Below are positions 17,898 to 26,138 of a DNA stretch of 64,000 nt, in pieces. Every line of letters starts with the position of its first letter. Within the stretch, counting starts at the first letter, position 1. The position numbers and the translations under genes were made by a program. The stretch comes from Pelagibacterales bacterium SAG-MED38 (lineage in GTDB: Bacteria > Pseudomonadota > Alphaproteobacteria > Pelagibacterales > Pelagibacteraceae): NCBI GenBank assembly GCA_014653585.1, contig JACWEH010000002.1, positions 1 to 64,000 on the forward strand, given 5' to 3'. A model generated the notes under the pieces. That model ran no database searches and was not told the origin of the DNA. It saw nothing but the letters and a program-made list of their open reading frames with translations.

Positions 17898-19117
17898 TAA
17901 GAATGTTTTTTATTATCATCATTAACTACTTTTTCAAGTCTCTTAAGAAAATCTGGTATAGCACTTTTAACTCTACTCCATGTTGGTATAAAGGGTGTAT
18001 CCATTGGATTAAGAATAAAAGCTTCACCTGCTTTCATTATATTCATCGCAAATAGCTCTACAGCTTTTTCTTCTGTGTGAGAGTCAAATTTTAAACCATT
18101 CATATACGCATCAGTTCTATATATATCTATTAAATCTAAAGCAGACCTGTAATAGGTTGCTTTTAAAGATCTAAATTTTTCTCTACTAAACGAATTACCT
18201 TGAGTGGCTAACTTTTTTATAAACGTTTTTATTATGTCTATAGACATCCTAGACAATCCTTTGGTTTCATCATCGATAGATAAAACTTGATGTTTATGAT
18301 CATAAGTATCAGCTAGATCTACTTGGCAAATATTTTGAGGAGAAAAGCTTCTTTGCATTTCAGATAAGATTCCAACTTCTATTCCCCAATCAGAGGATAT
18401 TCTCAATTCTGGTAAAACATTCCGTCTAAATGAAAATTCACCCGCTAAAGGATATTTAAATGACTTCATGAAGTTTAAATAATCACTTTTTCCAATAGTT
18501 TTTTCTAAAGCTGTTAATAATGGAAAAACAAGTAATCTTGCAACGCGACCATTCATTTTACCATTTGCTACCCTTGGGTAATATCCTTTACAAAATTCAA
18601 AATTAAAAAGAGGATTAACAACAGGGTAAAAAAGTTTTGCTAACATTCTTCTATCATAAGTTTTAATATCACAATCATGGAGAGCTACTGATCGTGCGGT
18701 ATCTCTTGCTATAGACATACCAATACAATACCAAACATTTCTGCCTTTACCGAGTTCATTAGGTGAAAGATCTTTTTTTTTTAATTCTTGATCAAGTTTT
18801 TTTAATTCAGGTCCTTCATTCCATAAAAGAGAAAAGGGCGTTTTTAATTTTTTAAAAAATTTCCAAGCTTTTTTTGCTTGTGTTTCGTTTGCTTTATCTA
18901 AACCAACAATAACATGATCTAAATATTTAGTTTTGCTGATCTCATCTACGATCTTTGGTAAAGCTGATCCTTCTAGTTCAGAATAAAGACATGGCAAAAT
19001 TAATTCCATTTTTCTTTCTTCAGAAAACTTTAGTAAATCTTTTTCAATTTCACTTGTAGATCTAGTTCCAAAGTCATGTAAAGTTGATATTATTCCATTT
19101 TGAGAAAAATCACCCAT
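17897..19117 (-). CDS. gpgS: Glucosyl-3-phosphoglycerate synthase (GT81-like)
   Basis: Probably transfers glucose from a nucleotide sugar to 3-phosphoglycerate, the first step in making the compatible solute glucosylglycerate. The 406-residue GT-A protein has ILPCLYSELEGSALPKIV (40-57), VGLDKANETQAK, GKGRNVW (123-129), the DXD-type metal motif HDCDI (147-151), EFCKGYYPRV and YPLAGEFSFRR. This pattern is typical of cyanobacterial/Persephonella-type GpgS. It lies eight bases after the phosphatase gene and overlaps the GH13 gene by one base. Mannosyl-3-phosphoglycerate synthesis is less likely but not excluded. Confidence 0.85.
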   Translation of the reverse strand: MGDFSQNGIISTLHDFGTRSTSEIEKDLLKFSEERKMELILPCLYSELEGSALPKIVDEISKTKYLDHVIVGLDKANETQAKKAWKFFKKLKTPFSLLWNEGPELKKLDQELKKKDLSPNELGKGRNVWYCIGMSIARDTARSVALHDCDIKTYDRRMLAKLFYPVVNPLFNFEFCKGYYPRVANGKMNGRVARLLVFPLLTALEKTIGKSDYLNFMKSFKYPLAGEFSFRRNVLPELRISSDWGIEVGILSEMQRSFSPQNICQVDLADTYDHKHQVLSIDDETKGLSRMSIDIIKTFIKKLATQGNSFSREKFRSLKATYYRSALDLIDIYRTDAYMNGLKFDSHTEEKAVELFAMNIMKAGEAFILNPMDTPFIPTWSRVKSAIPDFLKRLEKVVNDDNKKHS

Positions 19118-19125
19118 TTTTAATT

Positions 19126-19932
19126 TTAGACATTATAATCTAATTTAGCTAGAGCTTTTTTAATCACATCAGCCCAGCCCTCAGGTGATGGCTTATTTGA
19201 AAATATAAGATTATCAATATTTATTTCATCTAATTTAAAGTTGTCATTAAAAACTAAACATGGGACATCACTATTTTTTAACATATCTAAATCATTATAA
19301 TTGTCACCAACCGCAATTATTTTAATTTTACCCTTTGTTTTTTTTAAAATTTTAATTACTTTATTCATTGATTTTACTTTGTTAACATTGTCACAAAGGT
19401 TTGAAACACGTCCACCATCCTGTAAAGTTAACGAATTTAAATGTAAAATTTTTAATAATCTATTTTTTTCAGATTTGTCTCCATTAAATAAAAAAGGTAA
19501 AGTATATTTTCTATCCAAAACATCTTTTAGTCTATCATTACTTTGGCCAAATATTTTTTCTTGTTGCTTATTAGTCATTTTAAAAATTTGAACACATTTA
19601 CTTTTTAAACTATCGGGTACTTTAGAGCTAAATAATTTTAGCAATTCATCTTTATCTCTACTTAGAATTATTTTATTTGGAAAATTAGGGTTAATTAAAT
19701 TTAAGTTGTGTATAGATGATCCATTTTCGGAAATATAGGGAAGTTTTATACCAAGTTCTTTATTAAATTTTTTGATTTCTGCTTCAGTTTTGCTTGAATT
19801 TGGTATGATGATTATTCCATGGTCTATTAGCGTGGTAATATAATTTTTAATGGGATCAAACTTAAAAGTATCTCTATGCAAAAGTGACCCATCTAGATCT
19901 GTAAATATTACAACTGAAATAACTTTATTCAT
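19126..19932 (-). CDS. HAD-IIB phosphatase, glucosyl/mannosyl-3-phosphoglycerate phosphatase type
   Basis: Expected to remove the phosphate from glucosyl-3-phosphoglycerate to give glucosylglycerate. The 268-residue protein has the HAD nucleophile motif FTDLDGSLL (Asp12, Asp14), motif II as IPNSSKT, the C2B cap region starting PYISENGSSI, and motif IV AVGDNYNDLDML near residue 230. These features match the MPGP/YedP branch. It is the first gene of the three-gene minus-strand run. Its start region is divergent from the speE-like gene and partly resembles the region upstream of the small ORF at 22679. Confidence 0.83.
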   Translation of the reverse strand: MNKVISVVIFTDLDGSLLHRDTFKFDPIKNYITTLIDHGIIIIPNSSKTEAEIKKFNKELGIKLPYISENGSSIHNLNLINPNFPNKIILSRDKDELLKLFSSKVPDSLKSKCVQIFKMTNKQQEKIFGQSNDRLKDVLDRKYTLPFLFNGDKSEKNRLLKILHLNSLTLQDGGRVSNLCDNVNKVKSMNKVIKILKKTKGKIKIIAVGDNYNDLDMLKNSDVPCLVFNDNFKLDEINIDNLIFSNKPSPEGWADVIKKALAKLDYNV

Positions 19933-19956
19933 TATTTAAATTATTAAAACTATATG

Positions 19957-20030
19957 AGATAAATAAAAATTTACTTATTCATCTTGTTTAATTATAAATA
20001 TTAGCATAAATATTGATAAAATTCACTAAA
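19957..20030 (+). repeat. Upstream copy of the tRNA-Leu promoter region (copy A)
   Basis: Aligns without gaps over the last 63 bases (19968-20030, 52 identical by eye) with 22988-23050 just ahead of tRNA-Leu; a few further bases upstream match with one gap. It keeps a -35-like TTGTTT (19984-19989), 17 bases, and a -10-like TAAATA (20007-20012), so it probably still acts as the promoter of the speE-like gene at 20093. Confidence 0.7.
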
Positions 20031-20070
20031 GCTATGTTAGTGACACTTACAGATATAAGGATTTTAAAAA
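20031..20070 (+). pseudogene. Decayed 5' half of a tRNA-Leu gene
   Basis: Continuing the promoter repeat, bases from 20031 line up with the true tRNA-Leu from its first base at 23051. About two thirds of the first 35 positions are the same, including GTGA, a GTAGACA-like D-arm remnant and an AAGGA(T/C)TT anticodon-stem remnant. The acceptor stem and the 3' half are lost, so no tRNA can form. It now serves as the leader of the speE-like gene. The similarity is by eye; the tRNA part alone would be weak without the adjacent promoter match. Confidence 0.5.
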
Positions 20071-20092
20071 ATAATATTTTAATTGGAATTAG

Positions 20093-22498
20093 ATGCTCAA
20101 AGATACAAAAATTAAAAATAAAATATTTATTTTAACATTAGCATTTTTTTCGGTTGTAATTGCTACCTATGTTTTAAGTGAAGGTCAGCCATTTTTATCT
20201 TTATACAATAATGGTTTAGATACTGTATTAGGTGCGGTAATTAAATCAGAAACAAGTGATCGTATTAAACATTTAATATTTTCTTTAGATACAGAATATT
20301 TCAAAGTAATGATTGGTTTCTTTTTTTTTCTACTAATGATCTTTTTTTTATTTAATTCAAAAAAAATAATTTTTTCCAATAAATTTTACGATTTTTTTAA
20401 ATTAAGTGAGTTCAGACCTGAATTTCTTAAAAATGATATATATATTTTGATAGCACTAGCTGCGGGTCTAGGCTTATTTCTTGAATTAGCAATTATTAGA
20501 ATTCACTCCTCATATTTTCAATTATTTGCATATTTTAAAAACCTAAGTCTTTTATCTTGTTTTTTAGGTCTGGGAATTGGATATTCTTTTTCTAAAGTAA
20601 AATTGTATTCTTTAAACTGGACGTTTCCTCTAGTCGCTCTTCAGGTTTCTTTTATGTACATACTTAAAGATACCCCGGTAACTCTTTTCTTTCAGAACCC
20701 TATTTCAGAAATTTGGAATATGGGACAATCAATCGCTATAGGTTCATTACATGTGATATTAATTTACTTTTTTATCTCAATAATATTTTTGTTTAATGCA
20801 GTAGCTTTTATCCCTTTAGGACATTTAGTTGCAAGATTAATGTTAAATACAGATCCTTTAAAAGCGTACAGTTACGATTTATTAGGTGCCATTGCAGGAA
20901 TTGGTTTGTTTACTATACTTTCTTTTCTTTGGACAGGACCTACAGTTTGGTTGATTATCTCTTTTTCAATTTTAATTTTTTTTCAGTTTAATCTAAAATT
21001 AAATATTAAATTTAGTTGTATTACCTTTGTAATTTTAATTTTAAGTTTAAATATATTTAATGATACTAGTAAAATGGATCTTCATTCACCCTACCAAAAT
21101 GTTTCTGTAAAGTTTAATAACAATCAACTTAAACCAATACTTGTTCAATCAAACAACATATGGTTACAGACGCCAATGGATTTATCTAATGAAATTAATC
21201 AAAAAAAGAATCCATTATGGCATAAATTTTATATTATTCCTTTCACATCTACTAATTATGATTTTAAGGATATATTAATTGTTGGAAGCGGAACTGGCAA
21301 TGATGTTGCTACTGCAATAAGATATTCAAAAGGAAATATTGATGCTGTAGAAATAGATCCATTAGTTGCAAACTTAGGAGAAAAATTTCATCCTGAAAAC
21401 CCATACAGCAATTCAAGAGTAAATTTGATAATTAATGACGCTAGAAATTTTATTAAAGAGATTGATAAAAAATACGACTTAATTGTCTATAGTGTTTTAG
21501 ACTCGCATGCAAATTTATCATCTAAAGGAGGAGTAAGACTTGATAGCTATGTTTATACAGTAGAATCTTTTTATGAAGCAAAAAAAAAATTAAATGAAAA
21601 TGGAGTTATGTTTCTTAGTTTTGCAGTTTCAACTGAGCAAATGGGTAACAAGATCTACAAGATGTTAAAAATGAATTTTGATAAAGAGCCCAAAATTTTA
21701 ACCAGAGATCACAAAACTGACGATAAAAATTTTATTGAGGGTATTTATTCATTTGTTGTATCAAATAATGATCTTTCATTAAATTTGTCGAAATCAAATT
21801 TTATTGAAACCAATGTATTTAAAGACAAAAAATTTTATCAAGACGTCGATGTTTCAACAGATGATTGGCCGTTTTTTTATATGTCTTATAGAATTTATCC
21901 AGTTTCTTATGTTGTTTTAATATCAGTAATTTTTTTAATATCTTTGTTTTTCTTAAAAAATTTAACAAAAATGAGTTTGAGTAAATTTTCCTTTCCAAGT
22001 TTTTTTCTTGGTGTTGGTTTCATGTTGATGGAAACCAAAGGTATTACCGAACTTGCAAAAATTTATGGTAGTACTTGGTTTGTAGTTAGTATTGTAATAA
22101 CTGCTATTTTAACTATGGCATACCTAGCTAACTTATTTATCATTAAGGGTATAAAGATTAGTATAAACCAAATCTATTTTTTCTTAATTTTATCACTTTT
22201 ATTAAGTTATTCATTATCATTTATAAATTTTTATAATTACCCAATTTTGCTCTTAAAATTAATAATTCCAATTATTTTAACGTTTCCAGTTTTTTTTTCA
22301 GGTTTAGCTTTTTCAAAAGAGTTAGTGAGATATGGTTCTACAGCTAATGCTTTATCGTGTAATATTTTAGGCGCTATTGTAGGTGGTCTACTTGAATATA
22401 ATTCTATGTATTTTGGTTTTAAATTTTTATACTTACTAGCAATATTTTTTTATTTTATGGCTTATGTATCTTCAAATAAATTAAGCTTAGTGAGATAA
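20093..22498 (+). CDS. Membrane-bound spermidine-synthase-like methyl/aminopropyltransferase-fold protein
   Basis: An 801-residue protein. About ten hydrophobic segments flank a cytoplasmic Rossmann domain. The first half (to ~residue 320) has several membrane helices, including FLELAIIRIHSSYFQLFAYF-type residues. Residues ~390-530 form a spermidine-synthase-like SAM/dcSAM domain: ILIVGSGTGNDVATA, AVEIDPLV, INDARNFI and YDLIVYSVLD. The remainder is again membrane helices, with FMLMETKG near residue 645. This tripartite architecture is known in many bacteria, but its substrate is not established; polyamine synthesis cannot be assumed. It is transcribed from the duplicated tRNA-Leu-like promoter. 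Confidence 0.75.
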   Translation: MLKDTKIKNKIFILTLAFFSVVIATYVLSEGQPFLSLYNNGLDTVLGAVIKSETSDRIKHLIFSLDTEYFKVMIGFFFFLLMIFFLFNSKKIIFSNKFYDFFKLSEFRPEFLKNDIYILIALAAGLGLFLELAIIRIHSSYFQLFAYFKNLSLLSCFLGLGIGYSFSKVKLYSLNWTFPLVALQVSFMYILKDTPVTLFFQNPISEIWNMGQSIAIGSLHVILIYFFISIIFLFNAVAFIPLGHLVARLMLNTDPLKAYSYDLLGAIAGIGLFTILSFLWTGPTVWLIISFSILIFFQFNLKLNIKFSCITFVILILSLNIFNDTSKMDLHSPYQNVSVKFNNNQLKPILVQSNNIWLQTPMDLSNEINQKKNPLWHKFYIIPFTSTNYDFKDILIVGSGTGNDVATAIRYSKGNIDAVEIDPLVANLGEKFHPENPYSNSRVNLIINDARNFIKEIDKKYDLIVYSVLDSHANLSSKGGVRLDSYVYTVESFYEAKKKLNENGVMFLSFAVSTEQMGNKIYKMLKMNFDKEPKILTRDHKTDDKNFIEGIYSFVVSNNDLSLNLSKSNFIETNVFKDKKFYQDVDVSTDDWPFFYMSYRIYPVSYVVLISVIFLISLFFLKNLTKMSLSKFSFPSFFLGVGFMLMETKGITELAKIYGSTWFVVSIVITAILTMAYLANLFIIKGIKISINQIYFFLILSLLLSYSLSFINFYNYPILLLKLIIPIILTFPVFFSGLAFSKELVRYGSTANALSCNILGAIVGGLLEYNSMYFGFKFLYLLAIFFYFMAYVSSNKLSLVR

Positions 22499-22529
22499 AT
22501 TAATCTGGGTAAAAAAATACATAAAAATT

Positions 22530-22676
22530 TTATTGAGTAAGAAGCAAAGCTTTCTTATTTTTTTTACTTTTTACTTTATTTTTTTTATCACAATATTTCT
22601 TAAAAGCATAAGCTGCTGATACACCACCGATTAGCATAAATTTTAATATTTTTAATTTAATGAGTTTTTTAATCAT
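22530..22676 (-). CDS. Small hypothetical protein, 48 residues
   Basis: An ATG-started minus-strand frame encoding 48 residues: a basic start (MIKKLIKLKI), one short hydrophobic stretch (ILKFMLIGGVSAAYAF) and a Lys/Asn-rich tail. It begins two bases after the stop of the next small ORF, an arrangement like a two-gene operon, and fills an otherwise empty gap. No family is recognised. In such AT-rich DNA a chance frame of this size is possible, so confidence is low to moderate. Confidence 0.4.
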   Translation of the reverse strand: MIKKLIKLKILKFMLIGGVSAAYAFKKYCDKKNKVKSKKNKKALLLTQ

Positions 22677-22678
22677 GG

Positions 22679-22882
22679 TTAAATATCAAATTTTTCTAGT
22701 AAAAAGTTGATTACTAAATTGTAGAAAAATACAAAACAAAAAATGTAGAATAGAAATATTATTCCTTTAGAATTAAAAATGTATCCAGTTGAGGTTAAAA
22801 GCAAAATAAACAGGCTAATTGATAAAGCAAGTTTTGATAGTGATTTTTTTTTTAAGTGAGATTTAACAATATCCTTATTCAT
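22679..22882 (-). CDS. Small hypothetical membrane protein, 67 residues
   Basis: A 67-residue frame with a charged N-terminus (MNKDIVKSHLKKKSLSK) and two strongly hydrophobic segments (about residues 18-36 and 40-62), predicting two membrane helices joined by a short NSKG turn. No family is recognised. Its start region, TTATTCATTAT on the plus strand, is the same as that of the HAD phosphatase gene at 19932. This hints that the whole divergent intergenic region was copied together with the tRNA-Leu promoter. Confidence 0.55.
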   Translation of the reverse strand: MNKDIVKSHLKKKSLSKLALSISLFILLLTSTGYIFNSKGIIFLFYIFCFVFFYNLVINFLLEKFDI

Positions 22883-22976
22883 TATGCATAATCATAATTA
22901 TTAAAGATATTTATTCATCATTAATTTTGTCCTACCTAGATATTACAATGTTTCATTAATATTAATAAAAAAATCA

Positions 22977-23050
22977 AATAAATAACAATTTTACTTAATA
23001 GACTTGTTCAATTATAAATATTGGCATAAATACTCATGAAATTCACAAAT
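22977..23050 (+). promoter_or_regulatory. Promoter region of tRNA-Leu (copy B of the repeat)
   Basis: TTGTTC (23004-23009), 17 bases, TAAATA (23027-23032), followed by the tRNA at 23051. The region is conserved with copy A at 19968-20030, and both boxes and their spacing are kept in the two copies, which supports them as the functional promoter. Confidence 0.65.
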
Positions 23051-23136
23051 GCCCTCGTGGTGAAATTGGTAGACACAAAGGACTTAAAATCCTTGCCGCT
23101 TGCGGAGTGCCAGTTCGAGTCTGGCCGAGGGCACCA
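23051..23136 (+). tRNA. tRNA-Leu (anticodon UAA)
   Basis: An 86-base class II tRNA. Acceptor GCCCTCG pairs with CGAGGGC. The anticodon stem is AAGGA/TCCTT with loop CTTAAAA giving anticodon TAA. There is a long variable arm, T-loop GTTCGAGTC, discriminator A and encoded CCA at 23134-23136. The methyltransferase ATG follows only five bases later, so the tRNA must be cut out of a joint tRNA-mRNA transcript. Confidence 0.97.
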
Positions 23137-23141
23137 AAATT

Positions 23142-23777
23142 ATGTTAGTTAATTTTCTAAGAAGAAAAATAATAAATTTTGTCTGTAAAGGTTGGTCATC
23201 TCGTAAGCAATGGAATTTATTTCATGAAGTTTTTTCTAGAAACAAAAAATTTAAAGAAGTTGCCATACTAGGAGTTTATCATGGTAAAGATCTTGCTTAT
23301 ATGTGTTCAGCATTAAAAAAAAACAATCATAAAAATTTTAAAATATACGCTGTAGATTTATTTGAGGACTCAGCAGGAGCTGATTGGGGAGAAGAAAATA
23401 AACATTTAAAATGGAAAGATCTAAACTATGGTCCACCTCCATCATTAGAAAAATCGAAATTTATAATTAATTTACTTGGATTTAGTAAATACGTTCAGTT
23501 TATTAAAGGTGATTTTAAAAAACTTATGGAATTTAAACCTCAATTAGACTTTGTGTACATTGATTTATCTCACGACTATGAAACTACGTGTGATGCAATT
23601 GATTTATGTGTAAAATTATCACATAAGAATACTATAATAATGGGAGATGATTTTTACGATGGAGAAATTTTAGGAACACCTTGGGGTGTTAAGCAAGCAG
23701 TAAAGGATAAATTTAGAAATTACAAATTACATTATAATTATTTTTGGGAGTCGGATTTAGATAATTTAAAAAATTAA
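23142..23777 (+). CDS. SAM-dependent methyltransferase (Methyltransf_24-like)
   Basis: A 211-residue protein with a class I fold: AILGVYHGKDLAYM (motif I-like), KIYAVDLFED (motif II), QFIKGDFKKLM, DFVYIDLSHDYETTCDAI and IIMGDDFYDG. The YIDLSHDYE pattern resembles the VHIDGDHSYE of Methyltransf_24/cephalosporin-hydroxylase-type proteins often found near glycan genes. The frame is open back to 23100, but that lies inside tRNA-Leu; ATG at 23142, five bases after the tRNA, is the first realistic start. nadK follows with no gap. Confidence 0.75.
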   Translation: MLVNFLRRKIINFVCKGWSSRKQWNLFHEVFSRNKKFKEVAILGVYHGKDLAYMCSALKKNNHKNFKIYAVDLFEDSAGADWGEENKHLKWKDLNYGPPPSLEKSKFIINLLGFSKYVQFIKGDFKKLMEFKPQLDFVYIDLSHDYETTCDAIDLCVKLSHKNTIIMGDDFYDGEILGTPWGVKQAVKDKFRNYKLHYNYFWESDLDNLKN

Positions 23778-24548
23778 ATGAGTAAGATTCAAATAATTTC
23801 TGATAAAAACTTAAGTTCAATTAAAATTAAAAATTCATTGCTTAAAACTTTGAAAAAAAGCTTTTTTGAAAAACCAAATTTGATTATCGTAATTGGTGGG
23901 GACGGTTTTATGCTTCAAACATTGAAAAAGAATAAAAATTCAAAGAAATTATTTTATGGAATTAATTCAGGAAATTATGGTTTTTTAATGAATAAATTTT
24001 CCTCAAACAATACACTTAAAAATTTAAAAAAAGCCAAAATGATTTCTATTTCTCCGTTAGAAATGAAAGTTAAAAATAACAAAAATCAAATGAAAAAACA
24101 CTTGGCAATTAATGAAGTTTCAATTTTAAGACAAAGCAGACAAGCTGCAACATTATCAATTAATTATGGATCAAAACAGATAATAAAGAATTTAGTTTCT
24201 GATGGGGTATTAGTTTCAACACCAGCAGGTAGCACGGCTTATAATTTGTCAGTACATGGACCTATTTTAGATTTGAATTCAAAAAAATTATCAATTTCTC
24301 CCATTAGCGCTTTTAGACCTAGAAGATGGAAAGGAAAAATTGTTAATGACAATTCAAAAATAACTATAAAAAATTTAAATCCAATCAAAAGACCTATTAG
24401 TGCAGTAGCGGATAATATAGAAGTAAGAAATGCAAAAAATATTTCTATCAGAACAAAAAAAAAAATAAAATTTAACCTTTTATATGATAAAAATAAAAGT
24501 CTTCAAAAAAAAATTCAGATTGAACAACTACGAAATGAGACCAAATAA
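23778..24548 (+). CDS. nadK: NAD kinase
   Basis: Phosphorylates NAD to NADP. The 256-residue protein has the kinase GGDG motif at residues 40-43 (IVIGGDGFMLQ), YGINSGNYGFLMN (the NE/D-type binding region), and GVLVSTPAGSTAYNLSVHGPI. It abuts the upstream methyltransferase and is therefore probably transcribed from the tRNA-Leu promoter. It is the last core gene before the sugar island and meets rfbF convergently two bases later. Confidence 0.95.
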   Translation: MSKIQIISDKNLSSIKIKNSLLKTLKKSFFEKPNLIIVIGGDGFMLQTLKKNKNSKKLFYGINSGNYGFLMNKFSSNNTLKNLKKAKMISISPLEMKVKNNKNQMKKHLAINEVSILRQSRQAATLSINYGSKQIIKNLVSDGVLVSTPAGSTAYNLSVHGPILDLNSKKLSISPISAFRPRRWKGKIVNDNSKITIKNLNPIKRPISAVADNIEVRNAKNISIRTKKKIKFNLLYDKNKSLQKKIQIEQLRNETK

Positions 24549-24550
24549 AT

Positions 24551-25258
24551 CTACATCCAAACTTTCCAGGCTTTTTCTTTACTTTTATAAATCTTATTAA
24601 GCTCTTTTTTCTCTCGTAAAGTATCCATACAACCCCAAAACCCATTATGTTTAAATGCAATTAACTCTTTTTGTTTTGTCAATTTTGGCAAACAATCTCT
24701 CTCAAAAACTGTCTTTGAATTTTTTAAAAATTTAAATATTTTCTTTGATAAAACAAAAAAACCACCATTAATATATTCAATTGGTTTTTCTTTTATCTTT
24801 TTGACTTTAGAATTGTTTGAAAAAATAAGAACACCCTTTGGGTTTTTGTATCTAACAGCAGTAAGTGTTGCCATTTTTTTATTCCTCTTATGAAAATTTA
24901 TCAATTTTCTAATATTTACGTCAGATAGGCCATCTCCATAGGAAAGGCAAAAATTCTCTTCGTCAGAAACAAATTTTTTAATTTTTTTTATTCTACCACC
25001 TGTCATAGTTTTAAGACCAGTCTGAACGAATCTTATGTTCCATGATTCTTTTGAGGTAAATTTTTTTAGTTCTTTTATAAGAATATGACCTTTATAACCT
25101 AAACAAATTATAAAATTGTTAATACCATAATATGAGTAAAATTTCATTATATGCCAAATAATAGGTCTATTACCAATTTTAACTAATGGTTTAGGCTTAA
25201 TTCTTGTCTCTTCAGATAACCTAGTACCATATCCTCCAGCTAAGATAACTAATTTCAT
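24551..25258 (-). CDS. rfbF: Glucose-1-phosphate cytidylyltransferase
   Basis: Makes CDP-glucose from CTP and glucose-1-phosphate, the entry to CDP-linked deoxy sugars. The 235-residue nucleotidyltransferase begins with the signature LAGGYGTRLSEETRIKPKP. It then has GNRPIIWHIMK, LSYGDGLSDVN (metal-binding Asp) and EKPIEYINGGFFVL, all typical of RfbF/DdhA. It is transcribed away from its partner rfbG, which lies at the other end of the island (31519). Confidence 0.93.
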   Translation of the reverse strand: MKLVILAGGYGTRLSEETRIKPKPLVKIGNRPIIWHIMKFYSYYGINNFIICLGYKGHILIKELKKFTSKESWNIRFVQTGLKTMTGGRIKKIKKFVSDEENFCLSYGDGLSDVNIRKLINFHKRNKKMATLTAVRYKNPKGVLIFSNNSKVKKIKEKPIEYINGGFFVLSKKIFKFLKNSKTVFERDCLPKLTKQKELIAFKHNGFWGCMDTLREKKELNKIYKSKEKAWKVWM

Positions 25259-25316
25259 TAAAGTACCTTTTAAAGTATAAATTAATTTTATAAAGAAAAA
25301 TCAATTTTTTATTTAA

Positions 25317-26138
25317 ATGTCTTTGATTCATCATTTTTGTATTACTAGTAAAAATTATAGTTTTTTAGAAAATTTACATATTGATGTTATTTTATCAGGT
25401 GCAATAAATAAAGATCTTACAAAATTTCCAACTAACTGGCTTAAAGACTCAACTGGTGAAAACATTTCAGAAAAAAATGTTAATTTTGGAACACTTTCTG
25501 CACATTATTGGTTTTGGAAAAACAAGAGTCCTCTAATGAAGAATGATGACTGGATAGCTTTTAATCATTATAGAAGATTTTGGGTAAAGAAAAATTCTTC
25601 AAAAGATATTAAATCTAACAATCTGGACGAAAATATTTTAAGGGAAATACCAAGCGGTAACTTTGATGTTATTTTGCCTAAAAAAATTGAGCTAAAAAAT
25701 CTAAAATTATCAAAACTTTTAAAGAAAGGATTTGTAAATTATATCAAAAATCCAAAGATTTTATTTAACAGAAAAAGATATAGCATAAATTTACATTTTG
25801 ATCTTTTTCACGGATATAATTTACTGAATAGGGCCACAGAATTATTAGATGAAGCAGAAAAAGAGACTTTTAGAACCTATATTAATACTGAAAATTCATT
25901 TTATCCTTTACAAATATTTATAATTAAAAAGAAATTTTTAGATTTACTATATGAAAAAACTTTTAAATGGATATTTAAATGTGAAAAAATTTTTGGCAAT
26001 ATGGAACTTAAAGGATATGGAAAAGAGAGATTGTATGATTTTTTAGCTGAAAGATATTTTTCATACTTTTTTGAAAAAAACCTAAAAATAAAAACTTGGT
26101 CATTTATTTTATTAGAAGAGAAATTAAATGAAATATAA
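25317..26138 (+). CDS. DUF4422 family glycosyltransferase-like protein
   Basis: A 273-residue protein of the DUF4422 type seen in capsule and O-antigen clusters. NFGTLSAHYWFWKN, WIAFNHYRRFW and the later FDLFHGYNLL with NMELKGYGKERLYDFLAERYF are the family's conserved blocks. Members are thought to be glycosyltransferases, but few are characterised. It opens the plus-strand part of the island and overlaps the next gene by 11 bases (ATGAAATATAA). Confidence 0.75.
   Translation: MSLIHHFCITSKNYSFLENLHIDVILSGAINKDLTKFPTNWLKDSTGENISEKNVNFGTLSAHYWFWKNKSPLMKNDDWIAFNHYRRFWVKKNSSKDIKSNNLDENILREIPSGNFDVILPKKIELKNLKLSKLLKKGFVNYIKNPKILFNRKRYSINLHFDLFHGYNLLNRATELLDEAEKETFRTYINTENSFYPLQIFIIKKKFLDLLYEKTFKWIFKCEKIFGNMELKGYGKERLYDFLAERYFSYFFEKNLKIKTWSFILLEEKLNEI

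Noticed and set aside
23100..23141. In-frame extension of the methyltransferase start to 23100
   Set aside because: The extension lies within the 3' half of tRNA-Leu; ATG at 23142 just after the CCA end is the plausible start.
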